A stretch of DNA of 64,000 bases from Phaeosaccion multiseriatum (taxonomy: Eukaryota; Ochrophyta, other classes): positions 1,240,001 to 1,304,000 of the forward strand of contig OZ218956.1 of the NCBI GenBank assembly GCA_965112735.1, in the 5' to 3' direction. The position numbers were made by a program, and so were the translations under genes. Below, piece by piece: positions 10,889 to 22,939 of this stretch (its first letter is position 1; every line of letters starts with the position of its first letter). The notes below the pieces were generated by a model, which did no database searches, was not told the DNA's origin, and saw only the letters and a list, made by a program, of their open reading frames with translations.

Positions 10889-12495
10889 ACTGCTGCTACT
10901 GCCGCTGACCTTGCGCCCAATCTTATCCCCATCTTCGTTCCCCCCCTCCACCTCCTCCTCGCCCCCCCCCTCCCCAATCAGCGCCGCGTGCAGTCTGACA
11001 ACCCTGCGCTCATCGGCCTCTGTAACTGTGAAAATGTACTTGCCGACAATGACGGCGTCACCCACCGCCGGAATCTCCCCCGCCTGGCTGCAAATGTAAC
11101 CGCTAATGGTTCCAAAGTCTCTCAGGTCTTCCATGCTCACCTCGAGCAGGTTGAGGCTCGTACACACGTCTTCCAAGTCAAACATGCCGAGGATATCGTA
11201 CGACCCGTCCTCGTTCATCACCAACACGGACTCCTCCTCCTTGAAGTCCACATCTTCCTCGTCATAAATCTCCCCCACCACTTCCTCCAGAATGTCTTCG
11301 AGCGTTACAATCCCTGCAGTGCCGCCATACTCGTCCACGACGATCGCCATATGAAGCCTTCGCTTGCGCATCTCCTCCAAGACGTCGCTCACACTCATAC
11401 TCTCCGGGACAAAGTACGTTGGCTCCATACAGTCCTTCACATGAGCCGTGGGAAGCTTCTCGGGTTGGGTGAGGTATCCCAACAAGTCCTTGGTCTTGAC
11501 CACGCCCACGATGCGATCAATCTCTCCGTCGTACACGGGTATGCGGCTGTACTTGGTTTCGTTCATGACGAAGAATAGATCCGACATGGTGTGGTTCGCT
11601 TCAATGGCCACCACCTCCACCCTCGGGCGCATAATCTCGCTCACTTTGGTGTCTTGCAGGTCGAGCACTCCCTCAATCATCTTGCTCTCCTCTCCCTCGA
11701 TACCGCCACTCATCTTGGCCCCCGTTACAATGAGCCGTAGCTCCTCTTCGCTCACCCGACCCGTCTCGGAGCTCTTGAGCCCCATGAGGCCGAGAAGCGC
11801 CTTGGAGAGGGAAGAGAAGAGCATACCGAGCGGACTGATAAAGAAGGCAAGCTTGTTGATGAAGGGCACCATGGCTCTCGCCACGGTCTCTGCATTGTTC
11901 ACCCCCAGTGCCTTGGGCAAGAGCTCTCCGAAAAAGAGAGTCACCACTGAGAGGACGGCCGTTGCCACGGCCATACCATTGGCTCCCAGCACCTCAATGG
12001 CCATACTTGTGAAGAGGGCTGCGCTGTAGATGGTGGACATGGTCGTCGTGACGAGGATGGTGGTGAGCACCTTGGTAATATCGCTGCTCAGCACTCGGAA
12101 GGGTGACTTTTCACCCTCCTCCTCGGCAAACTCCTTCACCTTCCACGGGTACAGCGTGGTGATGGCAATCTCTGCCGCGTGGAATGCCGAGCTCACGCCG
12201 AAAAGCGCCAGCCACAGCGCAAGGCGAGGCAACAGACTCTCCAGGGACACTTCTCCCACGACCATGTCCGGGTCCAAGTGCGCGGTGCCCCCTCCCACCA
12301 TCATGGCTGACGTCCGACGAGCCCGCACGGTAGAGCCCACAAGCACCAACAGAGCAGAGGAGGTCGTAAGGACCAGTTTGCGCACTGTTCGGCCACGCTG
12401 CTGCTGGAGTTTCCGGAGCTGTGGGTACCATGTGGTGTGTTGGCCTCTTCCAACCCTGCTGATGCTACTGCCGCTGCTGCCGCTGCTGTTGCTGC

Positions 12496-12544
<49 letters not shown>

Positions 12545-12949
12545 CTGATTAATGCTCCTCAACGCCTGCCTTCCCCTCGACCAGAAGCGCCGTAGGGTTT
12601 TAAGCCTATTGCTGCCGCTGGTCCCTTCTGGGCTATCTGTGAGAGAGGGTGGGGGGGTCAGACACGCGACACCCAGGCGAGGAGCCTGCCCCGCTGCTAC
12701 CATTGCTGCTCTGCCAATCGCTAATGGTGAAGACGGTAGTTGTGAACGCAGAGGAGAGGACGAGGATGAGGCAAAGGAGGCAGGAACACGAGAAGGGGAG
12801 AGGAGGGAGGAAGGCGGCGCACTACGGACAGGGGTGGAAAAGCCCCACACTGGACCAACCGTAAACGATAACGACAGGACTAAAAGAGAAAGCGTACATA
12901 GGCAACTTCTCCGCTCAGCAGCAGGAAGCTGCACAGCCCCCATTGGCAA
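10640..12949 (-). CDS. Plastid CNNM/CorC-type transporter: DUF21 membrane domain, CBS pair, CorC_HlyC domain
   Basis: A single unspliced 769-codon frame. Residues 15-36 are a hydrophobic signal ending VGPVWGFSTP; Phe after the probable cleavage site suggests import into a complex plastid. Poly-Ser tracts lie near residues 135-165 and again near 690-720, encoded by AGC/AGT repeats. The DUF21 domain (about 235-400) shows SSAFHAAEIAITTL, TTMSTIYSAALFTSMAIE and FFGELLPKALGVNNAE. A CBS pair follows (EIMRPRVEVVAIEAN, YSRIPVYDG, DCMEPTYFVPESMSV, VVDEYGGTAGIVTLEDILEE), then the CorC/HlyC associated domain (DGSYDILGMFDLEDV, GTISGYICSQAGEIP). In plants the chloroplast members of this family (MGR8/MGR9 type) are implicated in Mg2+ transport at the envelope; the same role here is inference. 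It is the only domain-rich gene in the window without introns besides the PPRs. Confidence 0.9.
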
Positions 12950-13200
12950 AGCTGGCTGCTACTCTGGCTGTTCCCCCACCTTCCCTCCCCTCACAACAGT
13001 TCCCCCAAGGGGGGTCGGAAAAGTCAACAAATTACTTTTAGGCAATGTGTAGGTCCTGAGGAAAGGGGGGAGATGAGAAAGAGTTGGAGGAGAGAAAGAA
13101 TATGAAAAGGAGAGAGATATCGGTGGCAAATAACCACCGGCAGTAGGGGCGGTTTGAGGAAGAGAGAGAGAGAGAGCGCAAGAGGAAAGGCAGGAGAAGG
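12950..13200. promoter_or_regulatory. Shared upstream region of two divergent genes
   Basis: 251 bp lie between the start codon of the plastid transporter (minus) and that of the Gln-rich protein (plus). Both genes are intronless, so this short segment should hold both 5' leaders and promoters. A GA-rich stretch (13060-13200) is on the plus strand; no TATA-like element was seen. Confidence 0.45.
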
Positions 13201-13557
13201 ATGTCTCTCCCTCCCGCCCGCCAACCCACTCCGGGAGCGGGTGGTATCCTGCAGCAGCAGCAGCAGCAGCAGCAGCCGCTGCAACAGCAAGCACAGGGTA
13301 CAGCCTTGATTCCACAACACCCCCCCTCCCGCCCTTCCTCGACGACAAGCCTGACTTCGCAGCCCCACAGCCGTCCAGGGTCGGCACCGTCGGGAATGCC
13401 AGTAGGGAGCCAGGCGCCACCGCCGCAGCAAAGACCGTCGCCAGTGAGTAGCGGACTGAGCTCCTTAACTAATGTCCAGCAGCTACAGATCCAGCAGCAA
13501 ATGCAGCAAAGAAAGCAGCAGCAGCAGCAGCAGCAGCACCAGCAGCAGCAGCACCAG

Positions 13558-13590
<33 letters not shown>

Positions 13591-13742
13591 GGTACTCTTC
13601 CCCCCTGGCCACAAGCCGCGGGGTTCGCAGGCATTATGCCACCGCAGCAGCAGCAGCAGCAGCAGCAGCAGCTGAGACAGCCGATGCAGGGCCCACCGGC
13701 GCCACAGGCACTGCCCCTGGCACAGGCGCAGCAGTATGCGGT

Positions 13743-13808
<66 letters not shown>

Positions 13809-14823
13809 AAAGCAACAGCAGCGGCAACACCTTGCTCTCCTGGCGGGCTACACTCCTCCACCCACCTTGCATGGGGTGGATGTGAGCTCCACTCTACAGC
13901 ACAACGAGCGCTTCCTAGAGCAGTGGAATAAGCTGGAGGGGATGAAACAGAGCAGTTCGTCAGATTTGGTGACCGTATCCAAGGCAATACAGGCCCAGAT
14001 GGAGGTGCGCAAGCGTCTTATGGCACACCTCGCCACCCTCTCCAAGCTCGCAGACGCGCAGACCAAGCATATACAACAGCAGCAACTTGTGGCTGCTGCG
14101 ACGACGGCTGGCACCGCTCCTGTAAATGGGGGGGGGGCAGTAGTTGGAGGAGGAGGAGGGGGAGGGGGGGTGAGGGGAATCGCTCGGCCGATGTCTGCCG
14201 CCCCTCCCGACCCGCTACAGCCACTGCAGCAGTTGGTGACACAGCCGCAGGAAGATGGTCAGCAAGGTGGGCATCCAGAGGTCGGTCGTGCTTTGCTTTC
14301 CCACGCGGAGCTGCAGCAGATGCTCAAGCAACGGAACAAGCCGGACCGATGGCTCTATGTGGTGGATCAATGCCTTCGCATATCGCCTTCGGATCCAACG
14401 GCCTTCGACCGCTTCAATCAGCTGGCGAGGCTATCTTCATCGTGTGCTAATTCCTATAATCAGGATCCGACGCTCGCCAAGGCCATCTTGCTCTCTCTCC
14501 ACCCCAGTGTGGTGAGTCGCGGCATTCAAGGCTCTCAGCAGATGCTAAAGAACGTGTATACCAAGTGGAAGACTGGCGTGCTAGGCCAACCCAGCGCCAC
14601 CGCTGCAAGAGGGGAGACCCGCCCCATGCAGGCCGGGCAGCCGCAGCAGCAGCAGCAGCAGCATCAGGGGCAGGGGCAGGGACAGCAGCCAATGCAACAG
14701 CCAATGCAACAGCCGATGCAGCAGCCGATGCAACAGCCGATGCAGCAGCCGATGCAGCAGGGGCAGCAGCTATTGCAGGGCCAACAGCAGCTACAGCAAC
14801 AACACCAGCAGCAGCAGCACTGA
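13201..14823 (+). CDS. Glutamine-rich protein of unknown function
   Basis: An unspliced 540-codon frame from ATG at 13201 to TGA at 14821. It is dominated by CAG/CAA-encoded poly-Gln tracts (about residues 18-28, 95-135, 149-159 and 180-205) and ends in a short-period QQPM repeat (14690-14760). Two segments have ordinary composition and may fold: about 215-285 (VDVSSTLQHNERFLEQWNKL, MEVRKRLMAHLATLSKLADA), likely helical, and about 360-480 (LLSHAELQQMLKQRNKPDRW, LYVVDQCLRISPSDPTAFDR). Poly-Gln proteins of this sort are often transcriptional co-regulators such as Mediator subunits, but no diagnostic domain was recognised. It is divergent from the plastid transporter. A copy of the dispersed TTGGTGA motif is within its coding sequence at 14231. 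Confidence 0.7.
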
Positions 14824-15916
14824 GCCCCCATGCAACCCTTGGGCATTGCGCAGGCTTGGGCAGGCTTGGGCAGGCGCAGAGCGGCTCAGCAACTGACGTA
14901 TGACGCGACCCGCAGGAGAGTTGAAAGGCGGCGGTTGAGGGTGGTGGTTTTGTTTGTTCTAAGGAAATTAGCCCCCCCCCCCCCGTCCCCTCCCTGGGTC
15001 ACAGAGGGGTCACTCCTTTACACCACCTTAGATCAGGCTCCTCTTGTTTGCTGCACTTGTCTATTATCAACATTCCCACGGTGGTGAGGAGGTTGGGTGG
15101 TCGCGTCAAGCAGCTGCTCTGGGCAGGGAGGAGTCGAAGGGGCCAAGCCTTGGGCCAGTGTGTGATGGAGCCTTGGGCCTGTGTGTGTGTGTGTGATGGA
15201 GGACAGCGCGGCTACCCATGCTAGACTGCAGAAAGACTCCAGTATGCCTCTTGTCTTCCCTCTGAAATGGGTACATGGTAGAGTCCCTACACGGCCCAGG
15301 AGCCTCCCGTGGCGTCTAGTCTCGAGAGATGATCGGGTGGGGTAGGGGGGGGGGGGGGGGGGGAGGTTTCAAATACAACCGCATCCTTATCGTCGTCTTC
15401 TCTCTAGTGCAATCTTATGCACAAATTACCAAATATGAACATACCTCCCCATGTTGTATGTACAGTGCCACTCACTGCTGGCGCTGGGCTGTCTCCTGTG
15501 TCTTATTCTACACCCCCACCACCCCTCCTCTCTCCCCTCCTCTCCTCTCCTGTACCTACGGACGAAACACACGCACACGCATGTCAACGTGTGCTAGGTA
15601 CCCCTTCAATGCCTTCAATCCCCCATGTCAAGTGTGTCATGTACCCCTTCAATACCTTCAATGCCCCATGCTCCATGGCCCCACACAGCCTACCTCCTCT
15701 GACTTATGCACACTTCTCCGCAAGCACGGCACTGCTTAGCACCACGCCACGCACGTCCTCCTCGCCCCCCCCCTCGCCCCGTCTTGCTCGTACCATATAC
15801 ACACTTTCACCCCCGCCCCTAACCACACCACACCCCGGCCACCACCCATAGTCTCTCTTCTCTTCCCCGCGCTGTTCCCACCCTCGCCCAAGCCTACGCA
15901 AGCGCGCTTCACACCG
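14824..15916. other. Convergent intergenic region
   Basis: 1.1 kb between the stop codons of the Gln-rich gene (+) and PAH (-). It contains a duplicated GGGCAGGCTT block near 14850-14872, a G17 run at 15343-15362 and a pyrimidine-rich half (15500-15850). Open frames are compositionally driven and show no domain. Confidence 0.4.
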
Positions 15917-17594
15917 TCACCCCTCCTGCTGTGAAGCAGGCGGGCCCGTGGTGTCCAATGCCGCTGCCCGGAAGGCCCTGTCCACCCAAATGCTGCCCGA
16001 GAGGGGGTTGTAACGGGCGTAGAATGGCCGATTCAGAGACGTACAGTACTCCCTGCGTGAGAGGCAGGGTAAGGGCAAGAGGGCAGGGAGGGGCAGGAAA
16101 GAGGACGGGAAGAAAGGGAAAGAAGAATAAGACGAAAAGAAAGTGAAGCAAGAACAAGAACATCTCGACCGAGGCCAACCTCGGTGGCTTCACTTCCCTC
16201 TCCTCCCACTCCGCTCCCCTCCCTCCCTCCCTCCCTCCCTCCCTCCGTCCCTCCCTCCCTCCCCTCCCCTCCCCTCCCCTCCCCTCCCCTTTCCCTCCCC
16301 AAAGGCACGCACACACACGCACCTCATCCTGTCCGTGGCATCTCGGAGTCCCTCTGCGACAAAGTACTTGGGCTGGTAGCTGGTGATGGGGAAGTCCTGC
16401 TCACTCGCATCCCGCGGGTCCCACTTCGCATAGACCGGTCGCTCCATGCCCCCCTCCGCGGTGGGGCGTGACGAGGAACAAGCGTACTCAAGCTCGCCTA
16501 TCGATCGAGTGTGGGGGGGGGGGGGGGGGTATCGGGGTGGGACATACAGTTGGGCAAGCCGTCGTGTGTGTAGAGATGATGTGAGGTGTTGGTATTGGTA
16601 TTGGTATTGGCATTGGTATTGGTGTTGGTGTGGTGTTGTTTCATAAGCGAACAAGTTTGGTACACACAGCGGGGCTTCCGAAGTGGCATGTGCACGTACC
16701 AAAGCTGGAGAGTAGCCCCGCTCCGTACGCCTTCATCTCTCCGTCCTGCCGGGGCGGGTGGGGCGAACACACGGAACACGAAATCCATCAAAAATCCAAA
16801 GCAAGGGCACTCAAGTTCAACTTCGAAGCAGCGAATAGCGTGTTGTCTTCTTTCCTCTCCGGCCGCTTGTTGACTCTTGCTTCTCTCTCCCCCGCGCTCA
16901 GTCCCTTCCCCAGTCTGGACTTGCCTGCTGCTTGAGTACTCCAAACTCCACACTGAACCAATAGCAGCGCGCCAGCTTGACAATGTCCTCGTCAGAAGCG
17001 CCCAGAGACGCCAATCCCACCTCCTGCAACACCACACCACACCAGTTGGTGATGCACCAGACCACACCACAACAGTCAAGGCAGAGAAGCAACAAAAGCA
17101 TCAATTGAGATTCAATGCGCGGGTGCGAGCGAGTGAGTGAGTGCGGGGAGTGAGTGGAGTGAGTGAGTGGGCACACAACGGCGAAAAGAGGACACGTCCT
17201 GCTTGGCCCTCGTCCAACAAGTGCCAAAACAAAAGAGGGGAGCAGTTGGTGATACACAGTGGAGCAAAGCAGCGAGCCTTGATGCCGAGCGCGGAAGTGG
17301 GAGCACCTGTCACCGCCAATGCCTTTGCCACAGGACCACGGGGTGTTCACTAAACGACAAACACGAGAGTGTTCATGCATTTCGCACCTGGGAGAAATCG
17401 CTGAAATTTGGGTCTGCGAACATTGGGGCGTGTCCGAGCAGCTCGTGGCAAATGTCCTGAGAGAGAGAGAGAGAGAGAGAGAGAGTGCGTGAGGGAGTGG
17501 CGATAGAAATAGACTGAGCCTGCACACATACACACACATACACACACTCACAACACACACACCCACACACATACATACATACACACACTTACAT

Positions 17595-17632
<38 letters not shown>

Positions 17633-19682
17633 GTACACACGCACGCACCGGCTCCGGAGTGTAGAGGGGTCGAGAGTGATGGCGAATGTACTGAGTGGAG
17701 AAGAAGGTGCGAAAGGCAAGACCATTGAGGAAGTCGCGCGAGGAGAGCAGCCCCGCCACGGGCCGGAGCACAAACCCCGTGCGGCGCTGCGCAAGGCGTG
17801 GGTGGGTGCGTGGGTGCGTGGGTGCGTGGGTGGGTGCGTGGGTGGGTGAGGAGGAGGAGGATTTCTAAGCCGAGGAGGGAGGGGAGCTTCTGTCTGGGGA
17901 GAGGAGGGGAGGGGGGGCAGTGGGGTGCAAGATCTACGACTTGTGCTCGTCAAGCAAGTCGAAGGAAACAACAACAAAAAAACGCGTGTGGAGAGCGAGA
18001 AAGGGTTCCCCTCTCTCTATCTCTCTCTCTCTCTCGCTCGCTCGCTCTCCTTCTTTCTTTCTCTCTCTCTCTCGTTCCCCAAAGAAACAACAAAAAAAAA
18101 ACGCGTGTGGAGAGCGAGAAAGGGTTCCCCTCTCTCTATCTCTCTCTCTCTCTCTCGCTCGCTCGCTCTCCTTCTTTCTTTCTCTCTCTCTCTCTCTTCC
18201 CCTCCCTCTCACTATGCAAACCTCTCACATCAAGCATCCCCAAGCGAAACTCACGTGCAGAAAGTCGGAGACGTCCTGCTGCTGCGGAATGGCGCCTCTT
18301 CCGAGTCCCAAGTAGCGCTTCATGCTCTCAATGACGTCAAGGTACTCTCTACACGCGAAGCGGGCGTGCAAAGGCTCGATGGCGTCCCACACCTCCCTCC
18401 ACGCCGCCTCCTCCTGCTGAGTGTACTGCACGAAGGGGATGGCGCTACCGCATCGGTGGCGTTGGGCTACTTGGGCGAGCACGTTTCGGCGTTCGCGGTA
18501 CTCCTCATCGTTGAATCCGGGGTGGTCCGACTGAAATGATGAGGGCGGAGGGAGGGAGAGAGCGGTGATGATGAGAGGGGGGGAAGGGAGGCAGGCGGGC
18601 AGGCAGGGAGCGAGAGAGGGAGAGCGAGGAAAGGGTGAGGACGAGGGAGGGAGGGGGAGAGGGAGAGGGACGGTGAATGACGACGCGAAGGAGGGAAAGT
18701 GAAAGTTCCTCTGCATGGTGAGGAAGGAAGAAGGGAAGGCAGGACGTAGTGAAAGATAGCAAACCCTGCCGCCACGGACCTGCAAATCGATGCCGGCGTC
18801 GAGCGTCCTGTTCGCCACGTGGTCAAGCTCTGAGATGTGAGTGGGAAACCAGGGGACAACCTTCTCTTGCAGGACCTCCAACTTCACCGTGTGGTGATTC
18901 AGTTCAGCGAGGAGGGCCTCCACGGGGGGATCACCCTGTCTTCCGTGTATATAGTGACCGGGAGAGGACGGGATGGCAAAGTTAGGGTCGCTCTAATAAG
19001 GGGGAGGCGGAGGGAGAGAAGGGCGGCACCGCGCGCTCATCCTCTCTCGAGAGTTGCGGGAGGCCCCATCGCACGCTCTCTCTCCTCACAAGCCTTTTCA
19101 CTTTCACTCACCCTGTGTCCTTCGAAGTCCACGTAGAAGTCTGAAGGTGATGCAGGCGGCAGGGGAGGGGTGTGGGAAGGATGTCAGGAGAGCGACGAGA
19201 AAGGCACTTTGCCTGCTTGCTTTGTATGCAGATCCGGAGAGGTCGAGCTTCCCTGCTACTTTGTCCCTCTTCCCTCCTCGACCCCCACTCGCTGGAATAT
19301 GCTCACCAAACACATCGTTTGCTCTGCTGGAGGGTCTGCTCTCTATCCGCGTGAGGCTGATGCCAAACTTCCAGAAGTACTTGAGGACGTCTTGAAGGGC
19401 TCCTTCCCGGTCCTTAAGGCCCACCAGAACACTAATCTTCTTCGAGTGGGGGTGAACTTTAGAGTACTGCTGTTGTTGCTTCTTCTCCTCTGCCTCCGCC
19501 CTGCGCTTATTTTTTTGGCTCTGTTGTTGCTGGTGGTCCAGGGTCGAAAGTCCTCTGCTCAGCCTGCTGCTAAAGCACAAGCCGGTCGACTTTCGGAGGG
19601 GGAAGCGAAGAGAAGAGCATGGCAGACCCCCGGAAAGGCACCGCGTCGCCCTTCCTGCTGCCCTTCCTGCTGTTGCGTACAT
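15917..19682 (-). CDS. PAH: Phenylalanine 4-hydroxylase (pterin-dependent aromatic amino acid hydroxylase)
   Basis: Converts Phe to Tyr with O2 and a tetrahydropterin (or folate) cofactor. Ten exons in gene order: 19682-19307, 19140-19112, 18935-18780, 18530-18255, 17786-17649, 17456-17388, 17023-16925, 16745-16700, 16497-16323, 16052-15917; 1500 nt, 499 aa. Residues 1-80 are an Arg/Ser-rich then Gln/Lys-rich extension that could be an organelle presequence. An ACT regulatory domain follows ([38 protein letters not shown]). The catalytic domain has [35 protein letters not shown], and the iron ligands His329 and His334 in CHELLGH and Glu374 in CYWFSVEFG, then [17 protein letters not shown]. 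Exon 2 is only 29 nt. The intron after exon 7 uses a GC donor (CAG/GCAAGT). No long tetramerisation helix is visible at the C-terminus, which ends GPPASQQEG. Confidence 0.95.
17967..18200. repeat. Two tandem copies of a ~115-bp unit in PAH intron 4
   Basis: Each copy starts AACGCGTGTGGAGAGCGAGA and ends in a CTCT/CTTT pyrimidine tract; the second begins near 18098. The copies are nearly identical, so the duplication is recent. Confidence 0.85.
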
Positions 19683-20016
19683 TGAGGTTTTTTTTCTTCT
19701 GTCAAAACAGTGTTCAACTGGCAGTTTCAGTTTCAGTTAGTTGTAAATTCCCCCCATCCCCCCCCTTCTCTCATTCTCCACTCTCTTCTTCAGCTAGCTA
19801 TACTCTTTGAGATGCCTATCGATTCATTCCATAGTCTTTCGGCTTTCATCGCTTTTTCCATTGCATTTTAGAAAGGGCATTCCTCCTTGCAGCCCGACCC
19901 CCCAAAAAAGGGCGATTTGGTCGATTCTTACGCAATCGAGTGTTCAAATTAAACAAATGATCCAGTGGAAGTGCCACCAGGTGCCATCTGTAGTCCCAGT
20001 TGTTGCTACAAGAGAT
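19683..20016 (-). promoter_or_regulatory. Upstream region of PAH
   Basis: 334 bp between the PAH start codon and the stop codon of the next minus-strand gene (SEC10). It must contain the PAH promoter and the SEC10 3' end. The central part (19790-19960) is distinctly A/T-richer than the surroundings. No specific binding site was recognised. Confidence 0.45.
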
Positions 20017-21434
20017 TTAGTTGAAGAGGTCGGGAAGCTTGAAGTCTTTAAGCCAATCGGGCTCCGTCAGGCTGAAGTCCGCGGCCTGGAAGCTGAGCAG
20101 CGGGTTGGTTGAGGTCTCCTCGTCGGAAGGGAAGTATTCCTTCGCCCATGCGCTGCGGATGCCGGGGTGGCTGCCGGGGGTCGTAAGAGAAGGTAGCAGA
20201 AGAGTGAAGGCACACAAGAGAGAGGAGACAGGGTTTAGAGACGGGGGTGGGGGGGGGGGATACGCCCCCAGGCACAAGGGGGAGGAGGACGAGCAGCAGC
20301 GGCAGTTGGCCCTGACTGACTGACTGACTGACTGACCTGAAGTAGTCGGAACGCATCCGACAGTACTTGACAATGTCTGTCTTGCTCATCTCCGCCAGCA
20401 TGCCCGTATCCATCAGGGACCCCAGGTTTTCGGGCGGTACAAGGAAGAGGTTGGTGAGCTCTCGCAGCTGCTGCATGGAGGCGTCCACTTCGGGGCTGTC
20501 GAAGGTGGAGAGCACGCTCTGTGATGGTTGTGTGGTGTGGTGTGGTGTGGTGGGGTGTGGTGGGGTGTGTGTAGTGTGGTGTGATGTGGTGTGGTGTGGT
20601 GGGGTGTGGTGTGGTGTGGTGTGGTGTGGTGTGGCGTGGCGTGGTGTGGTGTGGTGTGTGGTGGTGTGGTGTGTGGTGTGTAGTGTGGTGTGGTGTGGTG
20701 TGGTGTGGTGTGTGGTGTGTGGTGGTGTGGTGTGTGGTGTGTGGTGTGGTGTGGTGTGGTGTGGCGTGGTGTGGTGTGGCGTGGCGTGGTGTGGTGTGGT
20801 GTGGTGTGGTGTGGTGTGGTGTGGTGTGGCGTGGCGTGGTGTGGTGTGGTGTGGTGTGGTGTGGTGTGATGTGGTGTGGTGTGGTGTGGTGTGTGGTGTG
20901 GTGTGGTGGAAGGGTTTGTCGTGCGGTAACAGTTGCCGGGGTTGCCGTAAGGGGGGGGGGGGAGCCAGTGGGTGAGTAGGTGAGGGAGAAAAGTGGGTGG
21001 GCGAGGGAGTAAGTGAGTGAGTGAGTGAGGGAGTGAATGAGAGTGAGAGTGAGTGAGTGAGTGAGTGAGTGAGTGAAGGAGTGAATAAGAGTGAGTGAGT
21101 GAGTGAGTGAAGGAGTGAATGAGAGTGAGTGAGTGAGTGAGTGAGTGAGAGTGCGTGAGTGAGTGAGTGAGAGTGCGTGTGTACACCTTCGCTGCTGCCT
21201 TGGCTGTTGCAAAGCTCTGCACACACACACTGCGCCAAGGCAAACGCTGCCTTGCATGACAGGCCTTGTTGCCTCTCCTTTCCCCTCTTCCTTCCTCTCC
21301 TTATAACTTACTTGCAGCAGAATGACGTCGTTGGTGAGAACAAATGCCCCGGTGATGTTGACCTGGGTGTGGACAGAGTCATACACGTTGTCAGGAGAGA
21401 AGAGAGGGGGGTCACATCGGCAGGCAGGCAGGCA

Positions 21435-21467
<33 letters not shown>

Positions 21468-22564
21468 TCAGTCAGTCAGTCAGTCAGTCAGTCAGTCAGT
21501 CAGTCAGTCAGTCAGTTAGTCAATCAGTCAGTCAATCAGTCAGTCAGTCAGTCAGTCAGTCAGTCAGTTAGTCAATCAGTCAGTCAATCAGTCAGTCAGT
21601 CAGTCAGTCAGTCAGTCAGTCAGCCAGTCAGTGAGTCTGTCAGTCATTCAGCCACCTGGGGCTGCCCCCCAAAGGCTGCATCCCAACAAACTGCCTACTA
21701 AAATCATGTTAGGTACGTCATACCCACCCTCCCTCCCCTCCCTCCTCTCACTCCCTCTCCTCCCTCTCCTCCCTGCGTCCTCTCCCCATATGCCTCCATT
21801 GTCTCACCTTGGTGCGTGAGATGTGCGCAACGAAGAGCTGCCTCACCCTCAGTCCCACCTTCTGCCACATTAGCGACATGTCGAGCTTGGTCAGACGCTC
21901 CACCGCCATACTATGCTGAGAGCGAAGCAGCGCACACACCGCCTTCACTGCCTTGGTAGCGTCGATAGCAGGCACACCTGTGTCGTCCTGGGAGGGGAGG
22001 GGGGGGGGGTTGGAGGCATACCGGTATTCGTGGGTATATGGGGGGGGGGAGGGAGGGAGGGAGGGAGGAGGAGGGAGGGCGAGAGAAGGGGGGAAGGGGG
22101 TGAGGGAGGGAGGAAGGGAGGGAGGGAGGAAAGAGGAGGGGAGGGAGGGAGGGAGCGAGGAAAGTGAAGGAGAGAAATAGTGTCTCATATCACGGAGGGT
22201 GATCACTTGAATTCGAAGAGGAGCAACGCACAGCTAAGGAAAGCTGTTGCGGGTTGATCGTGTGTGCGTTTCCTTGCGCATTACCTTAGGGCAGTAGTCC
22301 AGCTTGCCCCCCCTGGAGAACTGCCTCTCCACATTGACGATCACCACCTCGAAGGCTCTCCACAGCGCTTTGGCCTGAGGCAGCAGCAGTAGCAGTTGGT
22401 GATACAGCAGCGGCAGCAGTTGGGAATACCGCAGATAGACGCGAAGGAGTCAAGCATGGGACACAGAGATGAGAGGCAATTTCGCCAGACAACAACGCAA
22501 GTGAAACACACACACATACACGCACACACACCACCCATCCACACACACACACACGCACACACAC

Positions 22565-22613
<49 letters not shown>

Positions 22614-22894
22614 AAAGTGACACTCACCGCGGCCCCCTCCGCGCTCTCGAGGAAGGCGGTGCGTGTCTGCCGTACGATGGTCCTCAGGGTCGGGATATGC
22701 TCGAGCAGAGGGCCCACCACCGCTCGGTAGTGCTCCTGGAGGGCGAGAGAAGCGAGGGACACGGCCTTGATCACGTCGAAGAAAGCCGCGGTGGGGAGGG
22801 GGGAGCTCTTCTTCATTTGGAGCTGCATCTGGTGGTGAGTGGGGGGTTGAAGGGTTGGGGTTTGGGGGTGGGGTTCCGCGTTGGGGTACACACA

Positions 22895-22939
<45 letters not shown>

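Noticed and set aside
20048-21386. Long minus-strand frames (up to 396 codons) rich in Thr-His-Pro
   Set aside because: They are translations of the TGTGG and GTGA satellites inside SEC10 intron 16; the bordering exons have consistent splice sites and phase without them.
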